Translations under genes and position numbers: made by a program
The notes under the pieces: generated by a model
Databases searched by the model: none
The model's input: only the letters and a program-made list of their open reading frames with translations
What the model was told of the DNA's origin: nothing
Shown: one piece after another, positions 37,557 through 46,328 of the stretch
Layout of the letters: each line of letters opens with the position of its first letter
How positions within the stretch are numbered: position 1 is the stretch's first letter
Origin: Actinomyces oris
GTDB taxonomy: Bacteria; Actinomycetota; Actinomycetes; Actinomycetales; Actinomycetaceae
NCBI RefSeq assembly: GCF_006546825.1
Contig: NZ_VICC01000007.1
Location: 62,001-126,000 of the forward strand
Direction of reading: 5' to 3'
DNA: 64,000 nucleotides

Positions 37557-38033
37557 TTACTGCGCCACCTCAGGTATCGACGTGTGACGGTGGATTATCG
37601 CTGCGGAAACAAGCAGCACCACGGCCGGCAGGACGTTCACGAGGTAGATCCAGACGCTTGGGCTGGACGCCTCTGCCGTGACGAGGCAACCGATGGTCAG
37701 TGAGACGGACAGGGAGATGCCGGCCAGTGCCACGCTAAGGACTGCCCCGCCCATCTTGTTGTCGGCCGCGACGACGTAGAACGCGGTGATGAAGCCGATG
37801 ACGGCCAGAATCAGGATGACGCCGTTCATCGTCCGCACGAGACTGACGAGATTGAGGCTAACGTCGGGTGACGAGCTGTCCGTGAAACTCGGCGGCACGA
37901 GCGTGGAGGCGTCGAGGACGTGGTTGGACACGATGACGCTCACCACCTGGGCGCCCCAAGCGATGATGGTGATGATGGACTCGATGTCGGCTGATCGTGT
38001 GGGGCGTGAGGAGGGGGCTGCGGAAGATGTCAT
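37557..38033 (-). CDS. Unknown four-helix membrane protein
   Basis: A 158-residue protein with four predicted helices (about 19-37, 67-89, 93-117, 126-147) and short loops; the second loop (STLVPPSFTDSSSPDV) is probably outside. No motif identifies a family. CAGGCT ends 6 nt before the ATG, a leaderless-like arrangement. It sits between two copies of the 147-bp element and is divergent from the VOC protein gene. Confidence 0.65.
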   Translation of the reverse strand: MTSSAAPSSRPTRSADIESIITIIAWGAQVVSVIVSNHVLDASTLVPPSFTDSSSPDVSLNLVSLVRTMNGVILILAVIGFITAFYVVAADNKMGGAVLSVALAGISLSVSLTIGCLVTAEASSPSVWIYLVNVLPAVVLLVSAAIIHRHTSIPEVAQ

Positions 38034-38039
38034 GGCTGG

Positions 38040-38045
38040 AGCCTG
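38040..38045 (-). promoter_or_regulatory. -10-like hexamer of the four-helix protein gene
   Basis: CAGGCT on the minus strand, 6 nt before ATG 38033. Confidence 0.3.
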
Positions 38046-38076
38046 TCAATGCGCCCGCCGTGTATCAACCAGTAGG

Positions 38077-38082
38077 TAGCCT
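38077..38082 (+). promoter_or_regulatory. -10 hexamer of the VOC protein gene
   Basis: TAGCCT, 6 nt before ATG 38089. GGAGG also lies in that gap but would be outside a transcript starting at the ATG. Confidence 0.4.
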
Positions 38083-38088
38083 GGAGGC

Positions 38089-38481
38089 ATGATCGATCAT
38101 GCCTCTGTGAGTGTCAGTGATCCGGCGGCCTCGAAGGCCTTCTATGAGGCGGCCCTCGCGCCGCTGGGCTACCGCGTCGTCATGGAGTTCGGGCCCGTCA
38201 CCGGACTGGGCGGGCCGACGCCCGGCGCGCCGGAGGACGCCCCGATCCACGCCGACCTGTGGCTGGCCCCGGCGGAGAACCCGACGCCCTGCCACATCGC
38301 CGTCACGGCGTCGTCGACGGCGCGGGTGGACGCCTTCCACGAGGCGGCCCTCGCGGCGGGCGGCACCGACAACGGCGGCCCCGGCGAGCGCCCGCACTAC
38401 CACCCCGGCTACTACGGGGCCTTCGTCCTCGACCCCGACGGCAACAACCTCGAGGCCGTCTTCCACGGCGCCGGCGACTGA
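38089..38481 (+). CDS. VOC/glyoxalase-fold protein
   Basis: A 130-residue vicinal-oxygen-chelate domain protein: IDHASVSVSDPAASKAFYE at the start, CHIAVTASS near the middle, and the C-terminal GAFVLDPDGNNLEAVFH that supplies the last metal ligand. Single-domain members act as dimers on small molecules (lyases, dioxygenases or antibiotic-binding proteins); the substrate is not evident. Flanked by repeats on both sides. Confidence 0.9.
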   Translation: MIDHASVSVSDPAASKAFYEAALAPLGYRVVMEFGPVTGLGGPTPGAPEDAPIHADLWLAPAENPTPCHIAVTASSTARVDAFHEAALAAGGTDNGGPGERPHYHPGYYGAFVLDPDGNNLEAVFHGAGD

Positions 38482-38518
38482 CCGCTGTCTGCGTGCCTCA
38501 CCTCCGCTGCGTGAGCCC

Positions 38519-38665
38519 GCCGTCGGGGACTTTTCCTCGCGGCCGGGGACACTTCTGTACGGCGGGGGACGTTCGACGCCGTCGGGGACGGGAATCCTGT
38601 CCCCGGACGCGCAGGATGGCCCCGCCCGGAAGGACCCGCACCCGACCGCGTGGAATGTCCCCGTC
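38519..38665. repeat. 147-bp palindrome-rich element, copy 2
   Basis: Same length and order of blocks as copy 1; the middle stretch from TTCGACGCCGTCGGGGAC to CAGGATGGCCCC is unchanged. Differences cluster in two short internal stretches. It starts 38 bases after the VOC gene. Confidence 0.75.
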
Positions 38666-39120
38666 AGTGTTGCTGGCAGGTCCGGAGATGGTGGAGAGGG
38701 GGCGACGGTCTGAGATGTGGCGGAGGGAAGGCGGCTGTTCGCCAGGGAGGTGACAGGGCTCGGCGGAGAGGTGGAGAGGGCCCGGAGGCCTGGGCGTGAT
38801 GGGCAGATGACGACGCTGCGGTGAGGCGGCGGTGTTGGGCTCACGCGGCGCTTGAATTGACATTGAGGCCGCCCCGGCGACAATTCCCGCCAATTCCCCG
38901 GGAGTCTCAGGAAGATATCGACGTGGTGGGCGATCCGGTCTCGGCCGATGGTCCAATGCCCTCCCGCGCCCGCCCGAACGGGGCGCCGTGGTGCGGAAGG
39001 CAGCCTCTCAGCGTGTCGCGCACCCGGCGTGGCGCCCTCTCCGCCCCGGATTTGCCAGATATCACTCAGGTAACTGCTCGCAATCGGCTCAAGATGCCGC
39101 AGATACCTCGCAGAGATCTC
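38666..39120. other. Intergenic, nothing recognised
   Basis: About 450 bases between the second 147-bp element and the WD40 gene. Open frames here lack protein-like composition; no hairpin of note. Confidence 0.45.
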
Positions 39121-39126
39121 TAGACT
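39121..39126 (+). promoter_or_regulatory. -10 hexamer of the WD40 gene
   Basis: TAGACT, 6 nt before ATG 39133; leaderless arrangement. Confidence 0.5.
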
Positions 39127-39132
39127 TCAACC

Positions 39133-42100
39133 ATGACTGTGCCTTCAGAGACCTCGACGACGATCGACCCTCGTGAGGTGTCACTGTATGCCGGCCACTT
39201 CGACGCGCTGTGGGGTGTGGCCTGGAGCCCGGACGGCACGCGGCTCCTGTCCGGATCGCACGACGGCACGGCCCGCGTCTGGGACGCGAACCGCGGCACC
39301 GAGCTGTTCGCGCTGGCCGGCCCCAGCCTGTCCATCAGCGCGGTGGCCTGGAGCCCCGATGGCACGCGGCTGCTCACTGCGGCGGAGGACCACAGCGTGC
39401 GCGTCTGGGACGCGACCACCGGCGCCGACCTGCTGACCCTGGGGGTCGGTGGCTCCGGCGTGGGCGGGGCGGTGGCCTGGAGCCCCGACTCCACCCGCAT
39501 CCTCACCAGCTTCGACGACGCCTCGGCCCGCATCTGGGACGCCTCCAGCGGTCAGGTGGTGCGTACTCTGTCAGGGCACACCGAGCACCTCACTGCGGTG
39601 TCGTGGAGCCCGGACGGGACCCGCGTGGCCACCGCCTCCGACGACGGCACCGCCCGGGTTTGGGACGTCACCACCGGCACCGAGCTGCTGCGCGTGGGCC
39701 CCATGGCCTTCGTGGGGCGCGGTGCCACCATGGGCCCCGACGGCAGGCCGACCCACGTCGGCCCGATCGAGCCGATGACCGGCCTGTCATGGAGCCCGGA
39801 CTCGCGTCGCATCATCACCGCCTTCGACTCGGCCGAGCCCCGGGTCTGGGACGCCGCCACCGGCGAGGAGGTCCTCAGCCTCCACGGCCGCGAGCGCCGC
39901 TGGGTCAGCGTCGTCTCCTGGAGCCCCGACGGCAGCCGCATCATCACTGACGACATCTCCGGTACCACCGCCCACATCTGGGACGCCGCCACCGGCGAGG
40001 AGCTGCTCAGCCTGCGCGGCCACCACCAGTGGGCCTGCGCCCTGGCCTGGAGCCCGGACTCGAGCCGCGTGGCCACCGGCTCCCACGATGACACCGTGCG
40101 CGTCTGGGACGCCGCCACCGGCCAGACCCAGCTCGTCCTGGGGGCCGGTAACTCCGTGGAGACCGTCTCCTGGAGCCCCGACGGCACCAGGCTCAGCATC
40201 GGCGCCAAGATCGGTGGCAACCGCGTCTGGGACGCCGCCACCGGTCAGCCGCGCCTGACCGTCGACAACGGTGCCCGGGAGTTGAGCGAGGTCGTCTGGA
40301 GCCCGGACGGCACCCGCCTGGCCACCTCCTCCTACCTCTCGCCCCGCGTCCTCATCCTGGATGCCTCCACCGGCGACGTCGTCCAGGCCCTGACCGCCGG
40401 GGAGGACGACGTCAACGACATCGCCTGGAGCCCGGACAGCGAGCGCATCCTCACCGGACTGGGGGACGACCGCGCCGCGATCTGGGACGCCGCCCGCGGT
40501 GAGCGCCTCCTGACCCTCGAGGGCCACAGCGACATGATTACCTCGGTCGCCTGGAGCCCCAACGGCCAGCGCGCCCTGACCGGCTCCCAGGACGGGACAG
40601 CCCGCATCTGGGACGCCGCCACCGGCGAGGTCATCCACACCTACACCGGCAACTGGGTGCGCGACGTCGTGTGGACTCAAGGGGGCCCGCGCGTCGTCAC
40701 CGGCAGCGCCGACGGCGCCGCCCACGTCTGGGACGTCATCACCTCCGGCGAGCTCGTGACGCTGCGCGACGACGCCGCCATGGTCCGCTCCTACGCCTGG
40801 AGCCCCGACGGCACCAAGGTGCTGGCCGGCTTCGACGACGGCGTCGTGCGCGTGTGGGACGAGGTCTCCGGCAAGGTCGTCCTGTCCCTGGCCGGCCACC
40901 GTTTCGGCGTCACCGACGCGCAGTGGAGCCCCGACGGCACCCGGATTCTCACCGGCTCCGAGGACGGCACCGTGCGCCTGTGGGACGCCACCACCGGCGA
41001 GATGACCGGGCTGTTCCTGTGCTTCCTGCCCGACGGCGGGGTCGCCATCCTCGACGCCCCCTCCCTGAGCCTGCGCTCGGGCCCCGGGGAGGTTTGGGAC
41101 TACCTTGGCCGCCCCGAGATCCTCGCCGGCCAGCTCACTCGCGTGGGCGTGGAACGGCGCCAGTTCCTCAACCACGACCCGTTGCCCGAGGCCGTCGCGG
41201 AGCCGTCCCCGGCCGAGGCCGCTGACGAGGACCCGACGGCGCCCGAGCCGGTTGAGGAGCCCCAGGTTCTCGAGGAGTCTCCGGCTCCCGAGAACACCGA
41301 GCCCTCCGAGGCGCCGGAGGTCGACCCGCTCGCCGAGCCCGCCGTTGCCCCCTCCGTCTTCGCTGCACCCGCGCAGCAGGAGACCGAGCCGGCCCCGGCC
41401 CAGTCCGGTGCCGACGTCGAGCAGCCCGTCGCTTCCCAGTCCCCTGAGGACGCCCCCGCCCAGGCGGACGCCGCTGTCCAGGCCCCGGGGCCGTCGGCCC
41501 CCGCTGGTGATCCCCTCATCGAGGAGGCTCCCGCCCAGGCGCAGGACCCGCAGGTCGAGGAGTCCGGCTCCACCGAGGTCGAGGACTCCGAGATCCCCGC
41601 ACCGGCCCCCGCCCCCGAGGTGGTGGATCCGGCCGCGGCTCACCAGGCCCGGCACGCGGCGGAGACCGCTCACACACCGGCCGAGGCCGCTGAGACCCCT
41701 GAGGCCCCCGATGCCTTCGGGCAGCCGGTCGCGCCGGCCGAGACCGAACCGGTCGCCGCTCCGACGGGGGAGACCCTCCTTGTCCAGCCCTTCCCCGTGG
41801 ACCAGGGCCTCGTGGACGGTGAGGTGAGCGCCCCGGCCGTGACGCCGCCTGCGATGGTTGAGATGCCGCAGAGCCTGACCGCTCCCGAGAAGGAGCAGCA
41901 GCCCGTGCTGAGCACCTCAGAGGCCAGCCAGGAGGTCGACGCTGAGGCCAGTGCCGACGCGCTCGCCGTCCCGGCTCCCGTCACGGAGCCCACCGACAAC
42001 GCGCGCCGGGCCCGGCACGCCGCCGCCACGGCTCAGACCCCGGCCGACGCCGCCTCGGAGCACGTCGTCGAGGACGGCGCTGAAGCGGCCGTGCCCGCCG

Positions 42101-43170
42101 AGCCTGAGCTGGCTCTGCCGACCGAGGTGGCCCAGTCCTCCGGCACGGCCGAGTCCGCCTATGAGCCGGTGGCGATCCCCGCCGTCGAGCATGCCGGTGG
42201 TGAGCCTGTGGCCGCGCCCACCGGTGAGACTGTCGCCCCCGACCAGCTCGAGTTCTCCCTGACCCCGGCCGACGCCGCCGGCCACGAGGGCGATGAGGTC
42301 ACCCTCGACCTCTCCGAGGAGGCCGGTGGGCCGGCGCCGAAGCAGGCCCCCGAGGTCGTTGCCCCCGTCGAGGCGACGGTGCCGCCCGTCGCGGACACCG
42401 CTGAGACGGTGCGCGCCGCCGGCCCTGTGGACGTCACCGACGTCGCCGAGGCTACCGATGTGGCCGACGCGGCGGCCCCCGAGGTGCCGGTGCCCTCCGG
42501 CGCTGAGGCCGCCTCCGCGCCGACCGCCTCAACGCCTGAGGGTGAGCCCGAGGACCACGCGGTGCCGGAGGTCCAGGCTGAGCGGGCCCCGGCCGAGCAG
42601 GTCCCCGCCGAACGCCCGCAGGGCCAGGAGCACTCGGACAGGCCGCTCGAGCCCGCGGAGACTGAGGCCGCTCAGATCGCGCAGGCCGAGGCTGCCGCTG
42701 AGGACCGGCCGAGCGCCGAGGAAGAGCCGGCCGAGCCGGTTGACTCTGCTGAGCCTGCCGAGCCCGCTGAGGCGGCTGAGCCGACTGAGCCGACCCCGGC
42801 GCCCTGGGGGAGTGCGGACCTGCGCCAGCGGATCTACACCGAGGTCCAGGAGTTCGTCGCCGCCATCGCGCGCCGTGACGTCAACGAGCTGGCGAGTCGC
42901 TACGGCATGGCCGGCAACGACCTGGCCGGCCTTGATGAGCAGCTGGCGGGCCTGTCGAGCCCTGCGTCGGACCTGACCCTCTACCCCGTGGAGCAGGCCG
43001 ACGACTACGTTGACGGCCACCATCGCCTCGACCTCAGCGAGCTGGAGGGCGGCGGTGTCGTCATTAGCAGCGAGCTGTGGGCCCACGATCGGCCCTGCGG
43101 TGCGCGCCTCATCGCCCACTGGAACCCCATGGGGATCTACCCCTTCGACTTCCGCAACGTGAGCATGTGA
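39133..43170 (+). CDS. Double-propeller WD40 protein with acidic linker
   Basis: A 1345-residue cytoplasmic protein with no signal or helices. Residues about 20-625 hold 14 WD40 repeats, each with SPDGTR-like and RVWD/RIWD ends, most with the SGS/TGSxDGT pattern; 14 fits two seven-bladed propellers. Then comes a linker of roughly 550 residues rich in Glu, Ala and Pro with internal repeats (ARHAAxTAxTPAxAA and EPVAAPTGET each occur twice). A folded C-terminal domain of about 120 residues (from DLRQRIYTEVQEFVAA to RNVSM) ends the protein and is not recognised. Probably a scaffold; partners are unknown. Repeat sequences are very alike, implying recent expansion or conversion. Confidence 0.85.
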   Translation: MTVPSETSTTIDPREVSLYAGHFDALWGVAWSPDGTRLLSGSHDGTARVWDANRGTELFALAGPSLSISAVAWSPDGTRLLTAAEDHSVRVWDATTGADLLTLGVGGSGVGGAVAWSPDSTRILTSFDDASARIWDASSGQVVRTLSGHTEHLTAVSWSPDGTRVATASDDGTARVWDVTTGTELLRVGPMAFVGRGATMGPDGRPTHVGPIEPMTGLSWSPDSRRIITAFDSAEPRVWDAATGEEVLSLHGRERRWVSVVSWSPDGSRIITDDISGTTAHIWDAATGEELLSLRGHHQWACALAWSPDSSRVATGSHDDTVRVWDAATGQTQLVLGAGNSVETVSWSPDGTRLSIGAKIGGNRVWDAATGQPRLTVDNGARELSEVVWSPDGTRLATSSYLSPRVLILDASTGDVVQALTAGEDDVNDIAWSPDSERILTGLGDDRAAIWDAARGERLLTLEGHSDMITSVAWSPNGQRALTGSQDGTARIWDAATGEVIHTYTGNWVRDVVWTQGGPRVVTGSADGAAHVWDVITSGELVTLRDDAAMVRSYAWSPDGTKVLAGFDDGVVRVWDEVSGKVVLSLAGHRFGVTDAQWSPDGTRILTGSEDGTVRLWDATTGEMTGLFLCFLPDGGVAILDAPSLSLRSGPGEVWDYLGRPEILAGQLTRVGVERRQFLNHDPLPEAVAEPSPAEAADEDPTAPEPVEEPQVLEESPAPENTEPSEAPEVDPLAEPAVAPSVFAAPAQQETEPAPAQSGADVEQPVASQSPEDAPAQADAAVQAPGPSAPAGDPLIEEAPAQAQDPQVEESGSTEVEDSEIPAPAPAPEVVDPAAAHQARHAAETAHTPAEAAETPEAPDAFGQPVAPAETEPVAAPTGETLLVQPFPVDQGLVDGEVSAPAVTPPAMVEMPQSLTAPEKEQQPVLSTSEASQEVDAEASADALAVPAPVTEPTDNARRARHAAATAQTPADAASEHVVEDGAEAAVPAEPELALPTEVAQSSGTAESAYEPVAIPAVEHAGGEPVAAPTGETVAPDQLEFSLTPADAAGHEGDEVTLDLSEEAGGPAPKQAPEVVAPVEATVPPVADTAETVRAAGPVDVTDVAEATDVADAAAPEVPVPSGAEAASAPTASTPEGEPEDHAVPEVQAERAPAEQVPAERPQGQEHSDRPLEPAETEAAQIAQAEAAAEDRPSAEEEPAEPVDSAEPAEPAEAAEPTEPTPAPWGSADLRQRIYTEVQEFVAAIARRDVNELASRYGMAGNDLAGLDEQLAGLSSPASDLTLYPVEQADDYVDGHHRLDLSELEGGGVVISSELWAHDRPCGARLIAHWNPMGIYPFDFRNVSM

Positions 43171-43208
43171 GTCATCTCCCGCGCGCCTCCCCGGCGCCCG
43201 GCAAGTTT

Positions 43209-43245
43209 GAGTGCGCCCCCGACCGGCAGGTACGGGGGCGCACTC
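43209..43245 (+). terminator. Hairpin terminator after the WD40 gene
   Basis: GAGTGCGCCCCCG pairs perfectly with its complement (13 bp) around an 11-nt loop, 38 bases after the stop and followed by GCTTCTC. Confidence 0.75.
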
Positions 43246-43367
43246 GCTTCTCGAGCGGTCCGAGGGAGACGGGGATCGCTCGGTAGCTCCCGCCGGGGGA
43301 TAGGTGCCGGGGCTGTGAACCGCATAGACTTCCCGCCGTCAGTGTTATCCACCGAGAGGGGACGTCT

Positions 43368-44105
43368 GTGTCGACGGCGCAGTACCCGGCACGGGCCCGT
43401 GTCGCCGCCTGGGCAGTGCACATCTTGACCATGTCGGGACTGGTGTGGGCCAGCCTGGCCATGCTCGCCACCATCCACCCCCGCCGGGAGTTCACGTGGA
43501 TGTGGGTCTGGCTGCTCGTCGCCCTCGTCGTCGACGGCGTTGACGGCACCCTGGCCCGGCGCGCCCGGGTCTCCGAGATCATCCCCTGGTTTGACGGCGG
43601 CATCGTCGACATCGTCGTCGACTACCTCACCTGGACCTTCATCCCGGCGGTCTTCATGTACGTGGCCCTGCCAATGGGCCCCAGACCGCTGGCGGGACTG
43701 CTCATGGCCCTCGTCCTGAGCTCGTCGATGTTCTGCTACGCCAACAAGCAGTGGAAGTCCACCGACTACTACTTCGTGGGCTTCCCGGCCGCCTGGAACA
43801 TCGTGGCCCTCATGTTCTACGTGCTTCAGACCCCGGCGGTCTTCAACATCATCGTCACCCTCATCTTCGTGGTGCTGACCCTGGTGCCCACGCACTACGC
43901 GCACCCGGCCCGGGTCAAGCGCTTCCGCGCCCTCAACATCGGTGCGGTGGCCGTGTGGTTCCTGGCCACCTGCTGGCTGGTGGCGATCTACCCCCACCGG
44001 CCGCTCAGCGCGGTCGCCGTCCTCATTGTCTCGGGCGGGTGGTTCCTGCTCGCCGGGGTGCTGCGCTCGATCCGCGGGGAGGAATCGACTGCGGCAGCGG
44101 CGTAG
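43368..44105 (+). CDS. pcs: Phosphatidylcholine synthase-like CDP-alcohol phosphotransferase
   Basis: A 245-residue membrane enzyme with about eight helices. The CDP-alcohol motif is seen as DGTLAR, then 12 residues, then G-x3-D-x3-D (GGIVDIVVD): DG-x2-AR-x12-G-x3-D-x3-D. The 12-residue spacing is longer than in PgsA or PssA and fits Pcs, which condenses choline with CDP-diacylglycerol. Choline would have to be imported. GTG 43368 has GAGAGGGGA upstream. The 3' end overlaps a convergent gene by 83 bases. Confidence 0.72.
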   Translation: MSTAQYPARARVAAWAVHILTMSGLVWASLAMLATIHPRREFTWMWVWLLVALVVDGVDGTLARRARVSEIIPWFDGGIVDIVVDYLTWTFIPAVFMYVALPMGPRPLAGLLMALVLSSSMFCYANKQWKSTDYYFVGFPAAWNIVALMFYVLQTPAVFNIIVTLIFVVLTLVPTHYAHPARVKRFRALNIGAVAVWFLATCWLVAIYPHRPLSAVAVLIVSGGWFLLAGVLRSIRGEESTAAAA

Positions 44106-45114
44106 GCCGGACTACCCGTCCCCGGGGGCGCGCAGCCCCCCGGGCGACCGCCACGTCACGCAGCCAGCGGCCGCCCTCCAGCAGGAAGGTGGCCAGCACC
44201 AGGCCGATGACCACCATGATGACCCAGCCGGGGTACTGGTTGCCGTGCCCGTCGTCGCCCGCCAGGAAGAAGTACACGTAGGGCGCCACGAAGGTGATGA
44301 GGGTGACGAGGAAGCCGGCGAAGCGGATGCGGCGCCGCTTACCCGCCACCATGGCGATGATCCCCCAGGTGTAGGGCACTGCGGTGATGATGTCGATGGC
44401 CCACAGCACCCAGGGGTTGCCGCGGAAGCCGGGGGCGTAGACGGCCGGGAGCGCCCGCAGCGAGGAGTAGATGAACACCGTCGCGTAGGCCAGGAAACGG
44501 GGGTTGTGCAGCAGACGGACGATGCCGGCGCGCGGCACCAGGTCCACCTTCGCCTCCTGCAGGGCAGCCAGGGTGTGCCGGGAGACGCGCAGCGGGTCCG
44601 TCCCCTCCAGCACAGTGCGCAGGTAGCGGATCTGCTCAGGCGTCCCGGTGGCCCACTCGTCCAGGAGACGGCGCGGGCTCACGGCGACGACGACGCTGCC
44701 CTCGCCCTGACCGGCCCCGTCGGTCCGCGGTGTCTCGGCGCCGTCGGGCGCCTGCGGGGAGGCGATGTGGACGAGGTGCTCGCCCAGGACGCTCCGCAGC
44801 AGCCCCAGCCGTTGCGTGGGAACCTCGCTCAGCCACAGGCGCTGCCCGTGCTCCACGGCCAGGGACAGGGCGTGCCCCAGGGCCCAGCCGCGCTCGTCGG
44901 GCGCCAGCAGCTCCTCAGGGGCGGAGAACTGGGCCAGCTCGGGCACCTCAGCGACGTTGAAGCGCGTCAGGTCGCCGACCCTGTCGACGGCCGCCACCGT
45001 CCGCAGGACCTCGGGGTCCAGGACATGGCGCCGGGTGACGGGAAGCTCCGTGACGGAGCGCAGAGCCATCAGATCCATCACGGAGGAGCGGGAAGCGGGG
45101 GTGTGTTCGGGCAT
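44023..45114 (-). CDS. Unknown membrane protein, convergent with pcs
   Basis: A 363-residue protein: about 200 soluble N-terminal residues (including EQIRYLRTVLEGTDPLRVS), then four helices (from LAYATVFIYSSLRALP to VIMVVIGLVLATFLLEGG) and a basic Arg/Pro-rich tail. TAGGCT ends 7 nt before ATG 45114, which decides this start over the longer frame. The last 27 codons lie antisense to the end of pcs; this tail is low-complexity, so a stop has possibly been lost. No family recognised. Confidence 0.65.
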   Translation of the reverse strand: MPEHTPASRSSVMDLMALRSVTELPVTRRHVLDPEVLRTVAAVDRVGDLTRFNVAEVPELAQFSAPEELLAPDERGWALGHALSLAVEHGQRLWLSEVPTQRLGLLRSVLGEHLVHIASPQAPDGAETPRTDGAGQGEGSVVVAVSPRRLLDEWATGTPEQIRYLRTVLEGTDPLRVSRHTLAALQEAKVDLVPRAGIVRLLHNPRFLAYATVFIYSSLRALPAVYAPGFRGNPWVLWAIDIITAVPYTWGIIAMVAGKRRRIRFAGFLVTLITFVAPYVYFFLAGDDGHGNQYPGWVIMVVIGLVLATFLLEGGRWLRDVAVARGAARPRGRVVRPTPLPQSIPPRGSSAAPRRAGTTRPRQ

Positions 45115-45121
45115 TGGGAAG

Positions 45122-45127
45122 AGCCTA
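45122..45127 (-). promoter_or_regulatory. -10 hexamer of the 363-residue membrane protein gene
   Basis: TAGGCT on the minus strand, 7 nt before ATG 45114. Confidence 0.45.
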
Positions 45128-45265
45128 AAGGAGTGGGTGCCCGTTGTGTGCATCCTGTGAACCGATACGGCTCACTCCTGGCCAGAAGAGAGCGGAAACC
45201 CGCCTCCCCTCGCGTCGTCGGTAGGGGCGCGGCCGGGACCGGGGCCCGTGGGGCGGCCGAGCGCC

Positions 45266-45271
45266 TAGGGT
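45266..45271 (+). promoter_or_regulatory. -10 hexamer of the epimerase-like gene
   Basis: TAGGGT, 6 nt before ATG 45278; leaderless arrangement. Confidence 0.5.
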
Positions 45272-45277
45272 GAGTTC

Positions 45278-46291
45278 ATGAGTACTCACGCCACCCCCTC
45301 AGGGCGGTCCAGCCGGCGCGGCGACCCGGGGTTGCTCGTCGTGGCCGGAGCGGGCCTCATCGGATCCCGCCTGGCGGACCTGGCCCGGGACAGCGGCTGG
45401 AGGATCCGGATCCTCCACCGCAGCGCAGCGGGCCAGGCGCCGCGGGAGGGCATCGAGGTCGATGACTCCGGCAGGGAGCACGCCTGGTGGGCACCCGCCG
45501 AGCGCCTCCTACCGCCCAGCGCCCTGGAGGGCGCCAGGGCCGTGGTCTGCCTGTCGGGCGCCCCGATCGCGCCGCGCCCCTGGACGCCGGCGCGCCGTCG
45601 CGAGCTGGCGGCCTCGCGCCTGTCCACCACCGCCCTCATCGCCCGGGTCGCCGCGGGCCTGCCCCCGGCCGGGCGACCCGAGGTCCTGCTGAGCGGATCG
45701 GCCACCGGCTTCTACGGGGACCGGGGCGAGGAGATCCTCACCGAGGCCAGCGGCCCGGGTGAGGGATTCCTGTCCGAGCTGTGCCGGCGTTGGGAGTCCG
45801 TTGCGGGCCCGGCGGCGAGAGCCGGTCTGCGCACGGTCCAGTCCCGCACGGGCCTGGTGGTCAGCTCCTCGGGCGGGCTGGGGAGGATCCTCGGCGCCGC
45901 CTACCGGGTCGGGGCGGGGGCTCGGCTGGGCCGCGGTGACCAGTGGCAGCCGTGGATCGCCCTGGAGGATGCCGCGGCCGGGCTCCTGTGGGCCATCGAG
46001 CACGACGACGTCCACGGGCCGGTCAACCTGACCGCGCCCGAGCCGGCGCGCAACCGCGACCTCCACCGGCTGCTGTCGCGCGCCGGCGGCCTGCCCTCGG
46101 TGGCGGTGGTGCCCCAGCTCCTGCTGGACCGGGCGGGCAGGGCCGGGGCGGCCGGGGGTGCTGGAAGCATCGGCGGCATGCTCGCCGAGCTGCTCGGTGC
46201 CTCCCAGCGAGCGGTGCCTCAGGCGCTGCTCGCCTCCGGCTTTCGCTTCACCGCGCCGGACGCGGCATCGATCTGGGCACTGGGCACCTGA
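45278..46291 (+). CDS. TIGR01777/YfcH-family epimerase-like oxidoreductase
   Basis: A 337-residue extended-SDR protein. The Rossmann motif is VVAGAGLIGSRLADLA near residue 25 (GxGxxG variant of the usual GGTGFIG). SGSATGFYGDRG with the catalytic Tyr, RRWESVAGPAARAGLRTV and the QWQPWIALEDAAAGLLWAIE segment are hallmarks of this family, followed by GPVNLTAPEP. These proteins are called sugar-nucleotide epimerases by homology, but no substrate is established. The first 18 residues are a variable basic lead. Convergent with the methyltransferase gene 37 bases away. Confidence 0.85.
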   Translation: MSTHATPSGRSSRRGDPGLLVVAGAGLIGSRLADLARDSGWRIRILHRSAAGQAPREGIEVDDSGREHAWWAPAERLLPPSALEGARAVVCLSGAPIAPRPWTPARRRELAASRLSTTALIARVAAGLPPAGRPEVLLSGSATGFYGDRGEEILTEASGPGEGFLSELCRRWESVAGPAARAGLRTVQSRTGLVVSSSGGLGRILGAAYRVGAGARLGRGDQWQPWIALEDAAAGLLWAIEHDDVHGPVNLTAPEPARNRDLHRLLSRAGGLPSVAVVPQLLLDRAGRAGAAGGAGSIGGMLAELLGASQRAVPQALLASGFRFTAPDAASIWALGT

Positions 46292-46328
46292 CGCCTGCCC
46301 GGTGCCGGTCGATCCCGTGCACCCGCAC

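Noticed and set aside
38821-39123. Possible small gene before the WD40 gene
   Set aside because: No ribosome site, no -10 at the right distance and no recognisable protein character.
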